A DNA stretch of 64,000 nt from Thiotrichales bacterium (GCA_011389995.1 JAABTG010000010.1:1-64000); one strand, 5' to 3'. Positions 1 to 11,706 are shown, counted from the first letter of the stretch. The notes: generated from the sequence alone by a model not told the origin. Numbers and translations are program-made.

Positions 1-270
1 GGACTCGTCCCCAGGACTCACGAATCGGGAACCAGTGTGCGCAAGCGACCCCGCCTGACCAAGACCGGTGACGCCCGCTGGCGGGCCCGCCTGTACATGC
101 CCGCGCTGGCCGCCCTTCGCTGCAATGCCTCTATCCGCGACCTGGCCGCACGAATGACCGCCGCTGGCAAGCCCACCATGGCCGCTGTCGGGGCGGCCAT
201 GCGCAAGCTCGTGCAGATCGCCTTCGGCGTCTTCAAACACCAGCAACCTTACTGCCAACAGACCGCCTGA
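1..270 (+). mobile_element. C-terminal part of an IS110-family transposase (5' end outside window)
   Basis: The frame is open from base 1 and ends at TGA 268-270, giving 89 residues. It reads like the C-terminal Transposase_20 region of IS110/IS116/IS902 transposases: an ESGTSVR stretch, then RLTKTGDARWR, LYMPALAALR, GKPTMAAVGAAMRKL and a terminal FGVFKHQQPY, which is the usual order in this family. These enzymes are RuvC-like (DEDD) with a C-terminal serine, and the Ser in ESG is a plausible active-site residue. The gene is cut by the window edge, so whether the element is intact cannot be judged. No terminal inverted repeat is visible after the stop, as expected for IS110. It ends 80 bp before the convergent fkpB stop, where ispH usually follows fkpB. 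Confidence 0.85.
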
Positions 271-350
271 AGGTGCACGGCACCCTCCTGAACAGCCCTA
301 AAGGGGTTGACGCGGTACACGGTATCTACAGGGGAGGGATCAGCCAGCCC

Positions 351-782
351 TCAGGTGGCGACCTCGAGGATCTCCACCCGGAAGGTGAGGTTGCGGCTGC
401 ACAGGGGATGGTTGAAATCCATCTCCACGGCATCGGGTCCGAGGCGCTGCACGGTGCCCGCCAGCTCGTCCCCCGCCGGCGTGGTGAAGCCCACCACGTG
501 GCCTTCCTCCAGGGCCATGTCGGCGGGGAAGTCGGAGCGTGGCATGGTGTGGACGTTGGCGGGGTCGTAGGCGCCGAAGACCTCGGCGCCGCTGAGATAG
601 AACACCGCCCTTGCCCCGGTCGCCAGGCCCTCGATGACGTTCTCGAAACGCTCATGGAGGGTGCCGTCCCCCAGGGTGATGGTCATGGGCTCCTCCCCTT
701 CCGTGGAATCCACCACGGGCCCGCCCTCGATGGCGAGGGTCCAGTGGAGGGTGACCCGCCGTCCCGGCGCCACCACGGTCAC
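351..782 (-). CDS. fkpB: FKBP-type peptidyl-prolyl cis-trans isomerase FkpB (SlpA)
   Basis: A 143-aa cytoplasmic prolyl isomerase of the SlyD/SlpA type. FKBP strands lie at both ends (VTLHWTLAIEGG near residue 12; MTITLGDG; FENVIEGLATG), with the insert-in-flap domain between. The ending NLTFRVEILEV is typical, and it lacks the His-rich tail of SlyD. The start is taken as GTG at 782: it overlaps the lspA stop as GTGA and has a GGGAGGA ribosome site 7-8 nt upstream. It is last in the ribF-ileS-lspA-fkpB operon. In many gammaproteobacteria ispH follows; here an IS110 transposase tail occupies that place. Confidence 0.9.
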   Translation of the reverse strand: MTVVAPGRRVTLHWTLAIEGGPVVDSTEGEEPMTITLGDGTLHERFENVIEGLATGARAVFYLSGAEVFGAYDPANVHTMPRSDFPADMALEEGHVVGFTTPAGDELAGTVQRLGPDAVEMDFNHPLCSRNLTFRVEILEVAT

Positions 783-1294
783 GGGCGGTCCTCCCGCCGT
801 TCCGGCACCTCGCCGCCCCGGAACACGTCCACCACCAGCATCACGGCCCCCACGGAGATGGCGGCATCGGCCACATTGAAGGCCGGCCAGGGGTTGAACA
901 GCCGCCACGGCAGGAAGGGCAGATAGACCTGCACGAAGTCGATGACGTAACCGTAGATCAGGCGATCCACCACGTTGCCCAGGGCTCCCCCCAGCACCAG
1001 GGCCAGGGCCAGGGGCTGCCACACCCACTCCCGGGGCATGCGCAGGATCCAGAAGCTGATGGCCGCCGCCACCACCGCCCCCAGGGTCACGAAGAACCAG
1101 CGCTGCCAGCCCCCGGCATCGGCCAGGATGCTGAAGGCAGCGCCCGGATTGTGGGCCAGGGTGAAGTAGAGATAATCCGCCACCACCGTCACCGGGCGCC
1201 CGAATTCCAGGCCCTCGGCGGCCGCCACCTTGGTGATCTGGTCGGCCAGCAACACCACGGCGGAGACGGCGTACCAGCGCAGGGTGCGGTTCAT
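779..1294 (-). CDS. lspA: Lipoprotein signal peptidase (signal peptidase II)
   Basis: A 171-aa inner-membrane aspartyl protease that cleaves the signal peptide of diacylglyceryl-prolipoproteins. Four hydrophobic segments are visible. The family signatures are present: the first helix with LLADQITK, the NPGAAFS segment, the first catalytic Asp in GNVVDRL, and the second in [14 protein letters not shown] at 1294 overlaps the ileS stop as ATGA. The frame stays open upstream to 1441, but that extension has no hydrophobic character and lies inside ileS, so it is not used. Lipoproteins in this window, such as the glycine-zipper protein at 52.8 kb, would be substrates. Confidence 0.95.
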   Translation of the reverse strand: MNRTLRWYAVSAVVLLADQITKVAAAEGLEFGRPVTVVADYLYFTLAHNPGAAFSILADAGGWQRWFFVTLGAVVAAAISFWILRMPREWVWQPLALALVLGGALGNVVDRLIYGYVIDFVQVYLPFLPWRLFNPWPAFNVADAAISVGAVMLVVDVFRGGEVPERREDRP

Positions 1295-4134
1295 GCGATG
1301 TGCCGCGCCTCGCCCGCGCCGTCCACGTTGTCCACGCAGCGCCCGCATAGTTCGGGGTGGCTGGCGTGGCTGCCCACGTCCTCCCGGCGGTGCCAGCAGC
1401 GCGCGCACTTGCGGTGGTCCGACGGATAGGCGGACACCCACACCTCGCCCCGGCCCGCCAGGGTGTGGAGCATGGCGTCCTCGGGGCGCTCCTCCAGGGG
1501 GTAGACGTGGGCATAGGAGGTGATGAGCACGAAACGCAGCTCGTCGCCGAGGCGTTCCAGGCCCTCGCGGATGGGGCCCTCACAGTAGAGGTCCACCTCG
1601 GCCTCCAGGGAGGCGCCGATGACGCCGTCGGCACGCAGGGGCTCGAGGGCGCGATACACGCAGTCGCGCACCTCGATGACCGTGTTCCAGTAGGCCCCGT
1701 TCATGGTCGGGTCATCGAGGGCGAACAGGCCGTCGTACCAGGTGGCGAGAAACACCGAGTCATGGCCACGCGCCCCCGGCAGGTTGTGCCAGATCTCCTC
1801 GGCGGTGAAGCTCAGCACCGGTGCCAGCCAGCGGGCGAAGGCCTGGGCGAGGTGGTACAGGGCCGTCTGGCCCGAGCGGCGCGCCCGGCTGTCGGGACGG
1901 CTGGTGTAGAGGCGGTCCTTGATGACGTCCAGGTAGAAGCCCCCCAGGTCCACCGCCGCGAAGTTGTGCAGCAGCTGGTAGATGACGTGGAACTGGTTAT
2001 CGGTGTAGGCCTGACGGATGCGCCCCTGGTGCCCCAGGGCGAGGTCCACCGCCCAGCGGTCCAGGGCCAGCATGTCGCCGGGGGCCACGATATGGCGGGC
2101 GGGGTCGAAACCGTTGAGATTGGATAGCAGGAAGCGCGCCGTGTTGCGCAGGCGCCGGTAGGTGTCGGCCATGCGCTTGAGGATCTCGTCCGACACCCCC
2201 ATCTCGGCGCGATAGTCCGTGGCCGCCACCCACAGGCGCAGGATGTCGGCCCCCAGGGTGTTCATCACCTGCTGGGGGGCCACCACGTTGCCCCGGGACT
2301 TGGACATCTTCATGCCCTGGGAATCCACCGTGAAGCCGTGGGTTAGCACGCCGCGGTAGGGGGCCGAACCGTTGATGGCCACCGCCGACAGCAGGGAGGA
2401 CTGGAACCAGCCGCGGTGCTGGTCCGAACCCTCCAGATACAGATCCGCCGGGTAGGCCAGATCCGGGCGCCGGCGCAGCACGGCATCGTGGGTGACGCCG
2501 GAATCGAACCACACGTCCAGGGTGTCGTTGACCTTCTCGTAAGCGGCGGCCTGCTCCCCGAGCAGTTCCTCGGGGGCCATCTCGAACCACGCCGAGACGC
2601 CGCCCTCCTCCACCCGCAGGGCCACCGCCTCCAGCAGGGCCGCGGTGTCGGGATGGAGTTCGCCGCTGTCGCGGTGGACGAACAGGGGGATGGGCACGCC
2701 CCAGGTGCGCTGGCGGGATACGCACCAGTCGGGGCGCCCCGCCACCATGCCCTCGATGCGGGCCTGGCCCCATTCCGGCGTCCACGCCACCTCGCGGATG
2801 GCCTCCAGGGCCTTGCCCCGCAGCCCCTGACGGTCCATGGCGATGAACCACTGGGGGGTGGCGCGGAAGATGATGGGGCGCTTGTGGCGCCAGCAATGGG
2901 GATAGCTGTGGTGGAGCTTCTCCTCGTGGATGAGGGCGCCGCGCTCCCCCAACACCTCCAGCACCCGGGGATTGGCGGCAAACACCTCGTCGCCGCCGAA
3001 CAGGGGGGTCGCGGGCAGGAAGCGGCCGTCCGGTCCCACCGGGTTGTCCACCTCGAGGCCGTAGCGCCGGCCCACCGCGTAGTCGTCCTGGCCATGGCCG
3101 GGGGCCGTGTGCACCGCACCGGTGCCGGCCTCCAGGGTGACGTGGTCACCGAGGATGACGGGCACGGTGCGCTCGTAGAAGGGATGGTGCAGCAGCAGGC
3201 CCTCCAGGGCTCCGCCGCGGCAGCGTCCCAGCACCCGGTGGTCGTCGGCCCCATAGCGATGCATCACGTCGGTCAGCAGGCCGTCGGCCACCAGCAGCCG
3301 CTCGGGGCCACCGCCCACATCCACCTGCACCAGGGCATACTCCAACTCGGGGTTGAGGGCCACCGCCCGGTTGGCCGGCAGGGTCCAGGGGGTGGTGGTC
3401 CAGATGACCACGGATACCGGCCCCTCCCCCTCGGCCCCGGCCCCCGCCCCCGCCCGCGCCAGGAAATCGGCGTCGTCCACGGGCCGGAAGCGCACGTCGA
3501 TGGCGGGAGAGGTCTTGTCCTCGTACTCCACCTCCGCCTCGGCCAGGGCCGAGCGGCAGTCGGCGCACCAGTGGACGGGCTTGAAGCCCTTGGTGAGATA
3601 CCCCCCCGCCACGATGCGGCCGAGGGCGCGGATGATGGCGGCCTCGGTGTGATAGTCCATGGTGAGGTAGGGGTGGTCCCAGTCCCCCAGCACGCCGAGG
3701 CGGATGAAATCCGCACGCTGCCGGTCCACCTGTTTGGCGGCATACTCCCGGCACTTCTGCCGGAAGGTGGCGGCGTCCACCTTGCCGCCGGGCTTGCCCA
3801 CCTTCTTCTCCACCTGCAGCTCGATGGGCAGGCCGTGGCAGTCCCAGCCCGGCACGTAGGGAGCGTCCATGCCGTCCATGCTACGGGCCTTGACGATGAT
3901 GTCCTTGAGGATCTTGTTCACCGCGTGGCCGATGTGGATGTCGCCGTTGGCGTAGGGCGGGCCGTCGTGGAGGACGTATTTCGGGCACTCCCGGCGCGCC
4001 TCCCGCAGGCGGGCGTAGAGCCCCATCTCCTGCCAGCGCTTCACCATGGCGGGCTCGCGCTGGGGGAGATTGGCCCGCATGGGGAACTCGGTGGAGGGGA
4101 GATTCAGGGTCTCTTTGTAATCGCTCAAGGTCAC
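1291..4134 (-). CDS. ileS: Isoleucyl-tRNA synthetase
   Basis: A 947-aa class Ia aminoacyl-tRNA synthetase. The HIGH signature is at residues 67-70 and the KMSKS loop (MKMSKSRGN) near residue 607. The editing (CP1) domain lies between them, an anticodon-binding helical domain follows, and a C-terminal zinc finger has CARCWHR and CGRC pairs. Length matches the family. The start is uncertain: GTG at 4134 gives [13 protein letters not shown], while TTG at 4128 gives [11 protein letters not shown], closer to the common MSDYK start; neither has a clear ribosome site. ribF ends 3 nt upstream, so coupling is likely. Confidence 0.97.
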   Translation of the reverse strand: MTLSDYKETLNLPSTEFPMRANLPQREPAMVKRWQEMGLYARLREARRECPKYVLHDGPPYANGDIHIGHAVNKILKDIIVKARSMDGMDAPYVPGWDCHGLPIELQVEKKVGKPGGKVDAATFRQKCREYAAKQVDRQRADFIRLGVLGDWDHPYLTMDYHTEAAIIRALGRIVAGGYLTKGFKPVHWCADCRSALAEAEVEYEDKTSPAIDVRFRPVDDADFLARAGAGAGAEGEGPVSVVIWTTTPWTLPANRAVALNPELEYALVQVDVGGGPERLLVADGLLTDVMHRYGADDHRVLGRCRGGALEGLLLHHPFYERTVPVILGDHVTLEAGTGAVHTAPGHGQDDYAVGRRYGLEVDNPVGPDGRFLPATPLFGGDEVFAANPRVLEVLGERGALIHEEKLHHSYPHCWRHKRPIIFRATPQWFIAMDRQGLRGKALEAIREVAWTPEWGQARIEGMVAGRPDWCVSRQRTWGVPIPLFVHRDSGELHPDTAALLEAVALRVEEGGVSAWFEMAPEELLGEQAAAYEKVNDTLDVWFDSGVTHDAVLRRRPDLAYPADLYLEGSDQHRGWFQSSLLSAVAINGSAPYRGVLTHGFTVDSQGMKMSKSRGNVVAPQQVMNTLGADILRLWVAATDYRAEMGVSDEILKRMADTYRRLRNTARFLLSNLNGFDPARHIVAPGDMLALDRWAVDLALGHQGRIRQAYTDNQFHVIYQLLHNFAAVDLGGFYLDVIKDRLYTSRPDSRARRSGQTALYHLAQAFARWLAPVLSFTAEEIWHNLPGARGHDSVFLATWYDGLFALDDPTMNGAYWNTVIEVRDCVYRALEPLRADGVIGASLEAEVDLYCEGPIREGLERLGDELRFVLITSYAHVYPLEERPEDAMLHTLAGRGEVWVSAYPSDHRKCARCWHRREDVGSHASHPELCGRCVDNVDGAGEARHIA

Positions 4135-4137
4135 TCT

Positions 4138-5109
4138 CTATGGCTGGGCGGCCGGCGCCGTGGGCAGAACCGGGGGGGGCATGGCAAAAAAATGGCGGGC
4201 CGCGGTTACGTCGTCTTGAATCTGGGCCTTCAGGGCGTCGAAGGAGTCGAAGCGCTGCTCGTCCCGCAGGCGCCTCAGGAAATCCACCCGCACCTGGCGC
4301 CCGTAGAGGTCGCCGTCGTAGTCCAGCAGATGAACCTCCAGCAGAGGCACCGGATCGCCTCCCCTGACGGTGGGACGATGCCCCAGGTTGGCCACCCCCG
4401 GCAAGGCGCCCTCTTGGGCACAGTGCAGGTGCACCGCGAATACCCCCCTCACCGGTACCTTGAGGCGGTGCAGGTGGACGTTGGCGGTGGGAAAGCCGAT
4501 GGTGCGGCCGCGCTTGTCGCCGTGGGCCACCCGGCCGTACATGTTGTAGTCATACCCCAGCAGGCGCCGGGCCGTTTCCAGATCCCCCACCTCCAGCGCC
4601 GCCCTCACCCGCGTGCTGCTGACCCGCTCGCCGTCCACCGTGAAGGTGTCGCGACAACTCACCGAGAAGCCGAGCTCGCCGGCCATTTCCTGCAGGAAGC
4701 CGAGGTCCCCCGCGCGCCCCTTGCCGAAGCGGAAGTCGTCGCCCACCAGCACGTGGCGCGCCCCCAGGCGGCGGTGAATGATGTCCCGCACGAAGTCCCC
4801 GGCGGTGATGCGGGAGAAGGCGGCATCGAAACGCACGCACAGCACCTGATCCACGGCGTCCACGTCCAGCGCCCTGAGCTTCTCCCGCAGCCGCGTGAGC
4901 CGCGCGGGGGCCCGCTCCGGGGCGAAATATTCCGCCGGCTGGGGCTCGAACAGCATCACCAGGGCCGGCACGCCGAGCTCCGCGGCGCGGGCCGCCAGCT
5001 GGTCCAGCACCGCCTTGTGGCCGAGGTGCACGCCATCGAAATTGCCGATGCTGACGGCACAACCCCGGTGTCGTTCCTTCAGGTTGTGCAGGCCCCTTAT
5101 GAGTTCCAC
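4138..5109 (-). CDS. ribF: Bifunctional riboflavin kinase / FAD synthetase
   Basis: A 323-aa enzyme making FMN and then FAD from riboflavin. The N-terminal nucleotidyltransferase carries GNFDGVHLGHKAV. The C-terminal riboflavin kinase domain starts around residue 185, with GRTIGFPTANV and GVFAVHL. The start is GTG at 5109, giving the classic start ELIRGLHNL; the frame is open to 5226, but that stretch lies in the murJ end and has no family similarity. The gene sits between murJ and ileS, the Pseudomonas-type order. Confidence 0.95.
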   Translation of the reverse strand: MELIRGLHNLKERHRGCAVSIGNFDGVHLGHKAVLDQLAARAAELGVPALVMLFEPQPAEYFAPERAPARLTRLREKLRALDVDAVDQVLCVRFDAAFSRITAGDFVRDIIHRRLGARHVLVGDDFRFGKGRAGDLGFLQEMAGELGFSVSCRDTFTVDGERVSSTRVRAALEVGDLETARRLLGYDYNMYGRVAHGDKRGRTIGFPTANVHLHRLKVPVRGVFAVHLHCAQEGALPGVANLGHRPTVRGGDPVPLLEVHLLDYDGDLYGRQVRVDFLRRLRDEQRFDSFDALKAQIQDDVTAARHFFAMPPPVLPTAPAAQP

Positions 5110-5158
5110 GTGGCGGTCTTGGTTGGGAAAGGGCGGATTATACGGTGGCGGGGTCCCT

Positions 5159-6754
5159 TCACGCACCCGCCACGGGACGCAGGAGTTCCCTGAAGCGCAG
5201 CCCGCTGGCCAACAGGGTGGCCCCATAGACCGCCAGGGCCGCCGTCACCCACAGGGTCAGATGGCCGGCACGGGCGAACACGTCCATGGCCGCCCAATGA
5301 TCGACTCCCGGCACCCCCAGCCACAGCAGCACCGCCATGGCCGTCACCGCCAGGGCCACCCGCGCCCCGAACAGGGGCCAGCCGGCCCCCGGCTTGTAGG
5401 TGCCGTCGCGGCGCAACATGCCGTAGAGCAGCCCGCCGTTGATCCACGCCGCCAGGGCGGTGGCCAGGGCCAGGCCGACGTGGGCGAGGGTGAAGATGAG
5501 CATCACGTTCATCACCATGTTCGCCACCATGGCGATCACCGCGATGCGCACCGGCGTGCGGAGGTCCTGGCGGGCATAGAAGCCCGGCGCCAGCACCTTC
5601 ACCAGGATGAATCCCACCAGCCCCACCGCATAGGCCATCAGGGCGAGGCCCGCCATGCGCACGTCGCTCATGGCGAAGGCGCCGTAGTTGAACAGGGTGA
5701 CGAGGATGGGCTCGGCCAGGAGCATCAGCCCGGCGGTGGAGGGGACCCCGATGAGCACCACCCAGCGCAGGGCCCAGTCCAGGTTGTTGGACACCACGTC
5801 CCGCGAGCCCCGGGAGTAGGCCCGGGACAGGGCCGGCAGGATCACCACCCCCAGAGATATGCCGAAGACCCCCAGGGGGAATTCCACCAGCCGGTCGGCG
5901 TAGTACAGCCACGACACGCTGCCGGTGGTGAGAAAGGAGGCCAGCAGGGTATCGAGCAACAGGTTTATCTGGCCCACCGAGACCCCGAACAGGGCCGGAA
6001 CCATGAGGGTGAGGATACGCCGCAGCCCTGGGTGGCGGGGCTCCAGGCGCGGCCGGGTGAGGAGGCCGAGGCGCGCCAGGAAGGGCAGCTGCAGCAGCAA
6101 CTGGGCGGCGCCGCCGAAGAACACGCCCCAGGCCAGGGCGTAGACCGGCTGGGCGGTGTGGGGCGCCACCCACACCGCCATGGCGATGATGGCGAGGTTC
6201 AGCAGCACCGGCGTGAAGGCCGGCACGGCGAAACGCCCGTAGGTATTCAGCACGCCTCCGGCCAGCGCGGTGAGGGAGATGAACAGCAGGTAGGGGAAGG
6301 TGATGCGCAAAAGCTCCACCGCCAGGTCGTACTTCTCCTCCTGATGGATGAAGCCGGGAGCGAACAGGGCGACCAGCACGGGGGCGGCCACCACCCCCAC
6401 CACCGTCACCACCGCCAGTACGCCCCCCAGCATGCCGCTCACCGCGGCCACCAGCGCCCGCACGTCGCCATGGCCGTACTTCACCCGATATTCGGAGATG
6501 ACCGGCACGAAGGCCTGGGCAAAGGCCCCTTCGGCGAACAGCCGGCGCAGGAAATTGGGTATCTTGAAGGCGACCAGGAAGGCATCCGCGCCCACCCCGG
6601 CGCTGGCCCCGATGAGCACGGCATAGAGGACGTCGCGCACGTATCCCAACACCCGGGACAGGGTGGTGAGGACGCTGACGACGAGAGTGGAGCGGAAAAG
6701 GCGACTGGACAGGGTCGTCTCCTGAGGCGACAGGGGCGGGTGGACGGTCCCCAT
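5159..6754 (-). CDS. murJ: Lipid II flippase MurJ
   Basis: A 531-aa MOP-superfamily protein with about 14 transmembrane helices, moving lipid II across the inner membrane for peptidoglycan synthesis. It shows the MurJ N-terminal signature: TTLSRVLGYVRD, then DAFLVAFKIPNFLRRLFAEGAF. ATG 6754 has AAGGAA about 12 nt upstream. CTG at 6712, behind an AGGAG, is a less likely alternative that would remove a short hydrophilic N-terminus. It is divergent from rpsT with a 93-bp shared upstream region and precedes ribF by about 50 bp. Confidence 0.95.
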   Translation of the reverse strand: MGTVHPPLSPQETTLSSRLFRSTLVVSVLTTLSRVLGYVRDVLYAVLIGASAGVGADAFLVAFKIPNFLRRLFAEGAFAQAFVPVISEYRVKYGHGDVRALVAAVSGMLGGVLAVVTVVGVVAAPVLVALFAPGFIHQEEKYDLAVELLRITFPYLLFISLTALAGGVLNTYGRFAVPAFTPVLLNLAIIAMAVWVAPHTAQPVYALAWGVFFGGAAQLLLQLPFLARLGLLTRPRLEPRHPGLRRILTLMVPALFGVSVGQINLLLDTLLASFLTTGSVSWLYYADRLVEFPLGVFGISLGVVILPALSRAYSRGSRDVVSNNLDWALRWVVLIGVPSTAGLMLLAEPILVTLFNYGAFAMSDVRMAGLALMAYAVGLVGFILVKVLAPGFYARQDLRTPVRIAVIAMVANMVMNVMLIFTLAHVGLALATALAAWINGGLLYGMLRRDGTYKPGAGWPLFGARVALAVTAMAVLLWLGVPGVDHWAAMDVFARAGHLTLWVTAALAVYGATLLASGLRFRELLRPVAGA

Positions 6755-6770
6755 GATGCGTCAAAGTTCC

Positions 6771-6798
6771 TTGACCGGCAAAGGACAAATCGTACAAA
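6771..6798 (+). promoter_or_regulatory. Probable sigma70 promoter of rpsT
   Basis: TTGACC at 6771-6776 and TACAAA at 6793-6798 are separated by 16 bp. They lie in the murJ-rpsT intergenic region, with an expected start about 40 nt before the rpsT start codon. Confidence 0.5.
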
Positions 6799-6847
6799 AT
6801 GGGCGTTTTACTGATTACGGTTTTTCCGACTCACGAGAGGTAGCGAC

Positions 6848-7111
6848 TTGGCCAACTCCCCCCAAGCCATCAAGAGAGCACGCCAGGCGTTGAAGCGCCG
6901 GGCCAGGAACCAGGGACAGCGTTCCATGGTGCGTACATCCATCAAGAAGGTGGTGACCGCCATCGAATCCGGCGACCGTGAGACGGCCGTCCAGGCCTAT
7001 AAGACGGCGGTGCCCGTCATCGACCGCATGGCGGACAAGGATCTCATCCACCGCAACAAGGCGGCGCGCCACAAGAGCAGGCTCAACGCCCGCATCAAGG
7101 CCATGGCCTGA
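6848..7111 (+). CDS. rpsT: 30S ribosomal protein S20 (TTG start)
   Basis: An 87-aa basic protein beginning MANSPQAIKRARQ and ending in RLNARIKAMA, a full-length S20. The start codon is TTG at 6848 with GAGAGGT 5-6 nt upstream; no ATG would leave the conserved ANSPQA start intact. E. coli rpsT also uses UUG, and there the weak start is part of autogenous translational control (known from E. coli, inferred here). It is followed by a strong terminator at 7132. Confidence 0.97.
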   Translation: MANSPQAIKRARQALKRRARNQGQRSMVRTSIKKVVTAIESGDRETAVQAYKTAVPVIDRMADKDLIHRNKAARHKSRLNARIKAMA

Positions 7112-7131
7112 CGCCACCCACCGCCCCCCTG

Positions 7132-7158
7132 AAAAGCCGGCCCCGCGCCGGCTTTTTT
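7132..7158 (+). terminator. Intrinsic terminator after rpsT
   Basis: Perfect stem AAAAGCCGGC / GCCGGCTTTT around a CCCGC loop, ending in T6, 20 bp after the rpsT stop. The A-tract on the left arm makes it usable in the opposite direction too, for transcripts leaving proB. Confidence 0.9.
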
Positions 7159-7200
7159 ACGCCCCCAGCCCCATCGAATCACCATCCCCTGCCCCCTATC

Positions 7201-7242
7201 CCTATTCCCTATTCCCTATTCCCTATTCCCTATTCCCTATTC
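7201..7242. repeat. Heptanucleotide tandem array, (CCTATTC)6
   Basis: Six perfect head-to-tail copies of CCTATTC (GAATAGG on the other strand), preceded by a decayed copy at 7195-7200. It lies between the rpsT terminator and the proB stop, so it is intergenic. Seven bases is not a multiple of three, but no reading frame crosses the array. Such heptamer arrays change copy number by slippage. Confidence 0.95.
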
Positions 7243-7256
7243 CCCAATAGCCTGGC

Positions 7257-9510
<2,254 letters not shown>

Positions 9511-9530
9511 TCATCAATCTTCAAGGGCGC

Positions 9531-9788
9531 CTAATCCGGGCGCACGCTCACGGTCTTGCGCTGGCTGGGGCCCCTGACCTCGAACACCACCCTGCCGTCG
9601 GCCTTCGCGAACAGGGTATGGTCGCGTCCCAGCCCGACGTTGAAACCGGGATGAAAGCGGGTGCCCCGCTGGCGCACGATGATGCTGCCGGCACTCACCG
9701 TCTCGCCGCCGAAGCGTTTCACGCCGAGGCGCTTGGACTCTGAATCGCGGCCGTTTCGGGTACTGCCACCTGCCTTCTTATGTGCCAT
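9531..9788 (-). CDS. rpmA: 50S ribosomal protein L27
   Basis: An 85-aa protein beginning [16 protein letters not shown], with the family's GVKRFGGE and [13 protein letters not shown] stretches. The flexible N-terminus reaches toward the peptidyl-transferase centre; no cleavable leader of the Firmicutes type is present. It is 21 bp downstream of rplU and is followed by a terminator. Confidence 0.97.
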   Translation of the reverse strand: MAHKKAGGSTRNGRDSESKRLGVKRFGGETVSAGSIIVRQRGTRFHPGFNVGLGRDHTLFAKADGRVVFEVRGPSQRKTVSVRPD

Positions 9789-9809
9789 CTGATACGCTCC
9801 TCAAGCTCT

Positions 9810-10124
9810 TCAAACTGCGGTGATGCCCGTGATCTCGACTTCGGTGTAGGCCTGCCGATGTCCCATGCGCTTCATGTGGTGCTTGCGACGCCGGAACTTG
9901 ATGATGTTCACCTTCTTGCCCCGGCCCTGGCCCTTGACAGTGGCCGTTACCTTGCCACCGGCTACGTAGGGCGCGCCGATCTTGACGTCATCCCCCTCAC
10001 CCATCATGAGGACTTGGTCGAAATCCACGCTGGCACCCTCGTCGCCCACCAGCTTCTCGACACGGATCCGGTCTCCTTCCTTGACCCGATACTGTTTACC
10101 ACCCGTAATAAATACCGCGTACAT
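9810..10124 (-). CDS. rplU: 50S ribosomal protein L21
   Basis: A 104-aa protein, [14 protein letters not shown] at the start and [16 protein letters not shown] near the end, full-length L21. ATG 10124 is chosen; the frame is open to 10301, but that extension crosses the promoter and is not conserved. First gene of rplU-rpmA-(terminator)-obgE-proB. Confidence 0.97.
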   Translation of the reverse strand: MYAVFITGGKQYRVKEGDRIRVEKLVGDEGASVDFDQVLMMGEGDDVKIGAPYVAGGKVTATVKGQGRGKKVNIIKFRRRKHHMKRMGHRQAYTEVEITGITAV

Positions 10125-10648
10125 CTTGAAGTGCTCCGCATGCTGGTTGTCGCCCGTTGCCGGGACGTCGGAAAAGCGCGGAATTTTAATCGGTTTCGCC
10201 GCCACAAACAAGCTGGCGCATACCATGGAGGTCCGGCCATTTCCCGCGAGCACTGAATGAATCGGTGCTTGCCGGGGGGACCCGCGACAGGGTCCCTCCA
10301 TCCTTCGCCCCGGCGATGGAAATGCGGGGCCCGCCTCCGGGGTGTGTGGCGGGACAGTCGATCCCGGTTCGTACCACAGGGGACCAGGGCCCGCGTTTCT
10401 CCGGCAGCGGCTGGACGGTCGGTGCCCCGCTGCCCGTCCAGGGCCTTGGGGGCCGGGAGAACCTTGGCATTCTGGGTATTCCAGAAAGAATGTGGGAACA
10501 TGGGGGGTGTCAGGCGATGGCCTCCCGGCTGGATGACGACCGCCGCGCCATACCGGTCAACAGGCTGGCTTACCGCCTGGGGACGCCGCCCGGCACCGCC
10601 GGTTTCGAACCATCTATTTTTTAAAGGCCACCTCATCATTCAACCGCC
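10125..10648. other. rplU/ispB divergent intergenic region
   Basis: About 520 bp with no convincing gene. Several short overlapping frames exist on both strands, but none resembles a known protein. The rplU-proximal part holds the promoter at 10183-10211. I found no comparably good promoter for ispB; ATTTTTTAAAGG just upstream of its start is the only AT-rich patch. Confidence 0.6.
10183..10211 (-). promoter_or_regulatory. Sigma70 promoter of rplU-rpmA
   Basis: On the minus strand TTGTTT (10206-10211) and TAAAAT (10183-10188) are spaced 17 bp, giving a leader of roughly 50 nt before rplU. Confidence 0.65.
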
Positions 10649-11683
10649 ATGCTAGAGAAGGGTCAATCCATATCCCCTGCCTATTCAGGTTCAGGCACAT
10701 TTCCCCGGCCATCCCTCGGTCTGGATCAGATCCGGGCGCTGGTGGAGGAAGATGCGGGGGCCGTCGATGTCACCATCCGCGAGCGCCTCAGCTCCGAGGT
10801 GGTGCTCATCGACCAACTCAGCCACTACATCATCAACAGCGGCGGCAAGCGGCTGCGGCCGTTGCTGGTGCTGCTGAGTGCCGGCGCCTGCCACTATCGC
10901 GGCAGGCATCACATCACCCTGGCGGCCGTCATCGAGTTCATCCACACGGCCACCCTCCTCCACGACGATGTGGTGGACGCCTCCAACCTGCGCCGTGGCC
11001 GGGAAACCGCCAACGCCATCTGGGGCAACGAGGCCAGCGTGCTGGTCGGGGATTTCCTCTATTCACGCTCCTTCCAGATGATGGTCTCCGTGGGCAAGCC
11101 CCGGGTCATGGAGATCCTCGCCGATACCACCAACGTCATCGCCGAGGGCGAGGTTCAGCAATTGTTGAACTGCCATGAGCCTGACACCACGGAAGAGCAG
11201 TACCGGCAGGTGATCCAGGCCAAGACCGCCAAGCTGTTCGAGGCCGGCAGCCAGCTGGGCGCCGTGCTGGCGGGGCGCCCGCGGCGGGAGGAGACGGCGC
11301 TGGCCCTGTACGGCCTGCACCTGGGTACCGCCTTCCAACTGGTGGATGATGCCCTGGACTACAATTCCTCCGCCGCCGCCCTGGGCAAGAACATCGGCGA
11401 CGACCTGGCGGAGGGCAAACCCACCCTGCCCCTCATCCATGCCATGCGGGAGTCGGCACCGGAGCAACGCGAGGTGCTGCGGGAGGCGGTGCGTAACGGC
11501 GGCCTGGCGGATATCGACGCCGTGGTGTCCGCGATTGAATCCACCGGGTCCATCGCATACACTGCGCACGCCGCGCGCATCGAGGCCGGAAAGGCCATCG
11601 CGGCGCTGGCGGATATTCCCGATTCGTCCTACAAGGATGCCCTGGTCTCCCTGGCGGAATTCGCCGTGGAGCGTGACTATTGA
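10649..11683 (+). CDS. ispB: Octaprenyl diphosphate synthase
   Basis: A 344-aa trans-prenyltransferase making the C40 side chain of ubiquinone. It shows GGKRLRPLL, the first Asp-rich motif HDDVVDAS (DDxxD) and the second QLVDDALDYN, in the correct order. About 25 N-terminal residues precede the conserved domain. It is divergent from rplU, as in E. coli and Pseudomonas. tRNA-Pro lies 23 bp downstream and may be co-transcribed. Confidence 0.95.
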   Translation: MLEKGQSISPAYSGSGTFPRPSLGLDQIRALVEEDAGAVDVTIRERLSSEVVLIDQLSHYIINSGGKRLRPLLVLLSAGACHYRGRHHITLAAVIEFIHTATLLHDDVVDASNLRRGRETANAIWGNEASVLVGDFLYSRSFQMMVSVGKPRVMEILADTTNVIAEGEVQQLLNCHEPDTTEEQYRQVIQAKTAKLFEAGSQLGAVLAGRPRREETALALYGLHLGTAFQLVDDALDYNSSAAALGKNIGDDLAEGKPTLPLIHAMRESAPEQREVLREAVRNGGLADIDAVVSAIESTGSIAYTAHAARIEAGKAIAALADIPDSSYKDALVSLAEFAVERDY

Positions 11684-11706
11684 AGTCCGCCTGATTACCT
11701 ACCGCT

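Noticed and set aside
1294-1441. Longer N-terminus for LspA
   Set aside because: The extension is polar and Arg-rich, lies inside ileS, and would displace the first membrane helix. The ATGA overlap at 1291-1294 is the natural start.
2416-5193. 925-codon open frame on the plus strand opposite ileS and ribF
   Set aside because: Antisense shadow of two certain genes, His/Gly/Pro-rich composition typical of GC-rich antisense frames, no recognisable domain.
7195-7242. Possible CRISPR-like array
   Set aside because: The units are 7 bp and contiguous, with no spacers and no cas genes. It is a tandem microsatellite.
10463-10490. Sigma54-like TTGGCA upstream of ispB
   Set aside because: The GG is not followed by GC at the required 10-nt distance.
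10125-10640. Frames of 64-211 codons in the rplU-ispB gap
   Set aside because: Several overlap on both strands without ribosome sites or domains. The rplU-frame extension crosses its own promoter.
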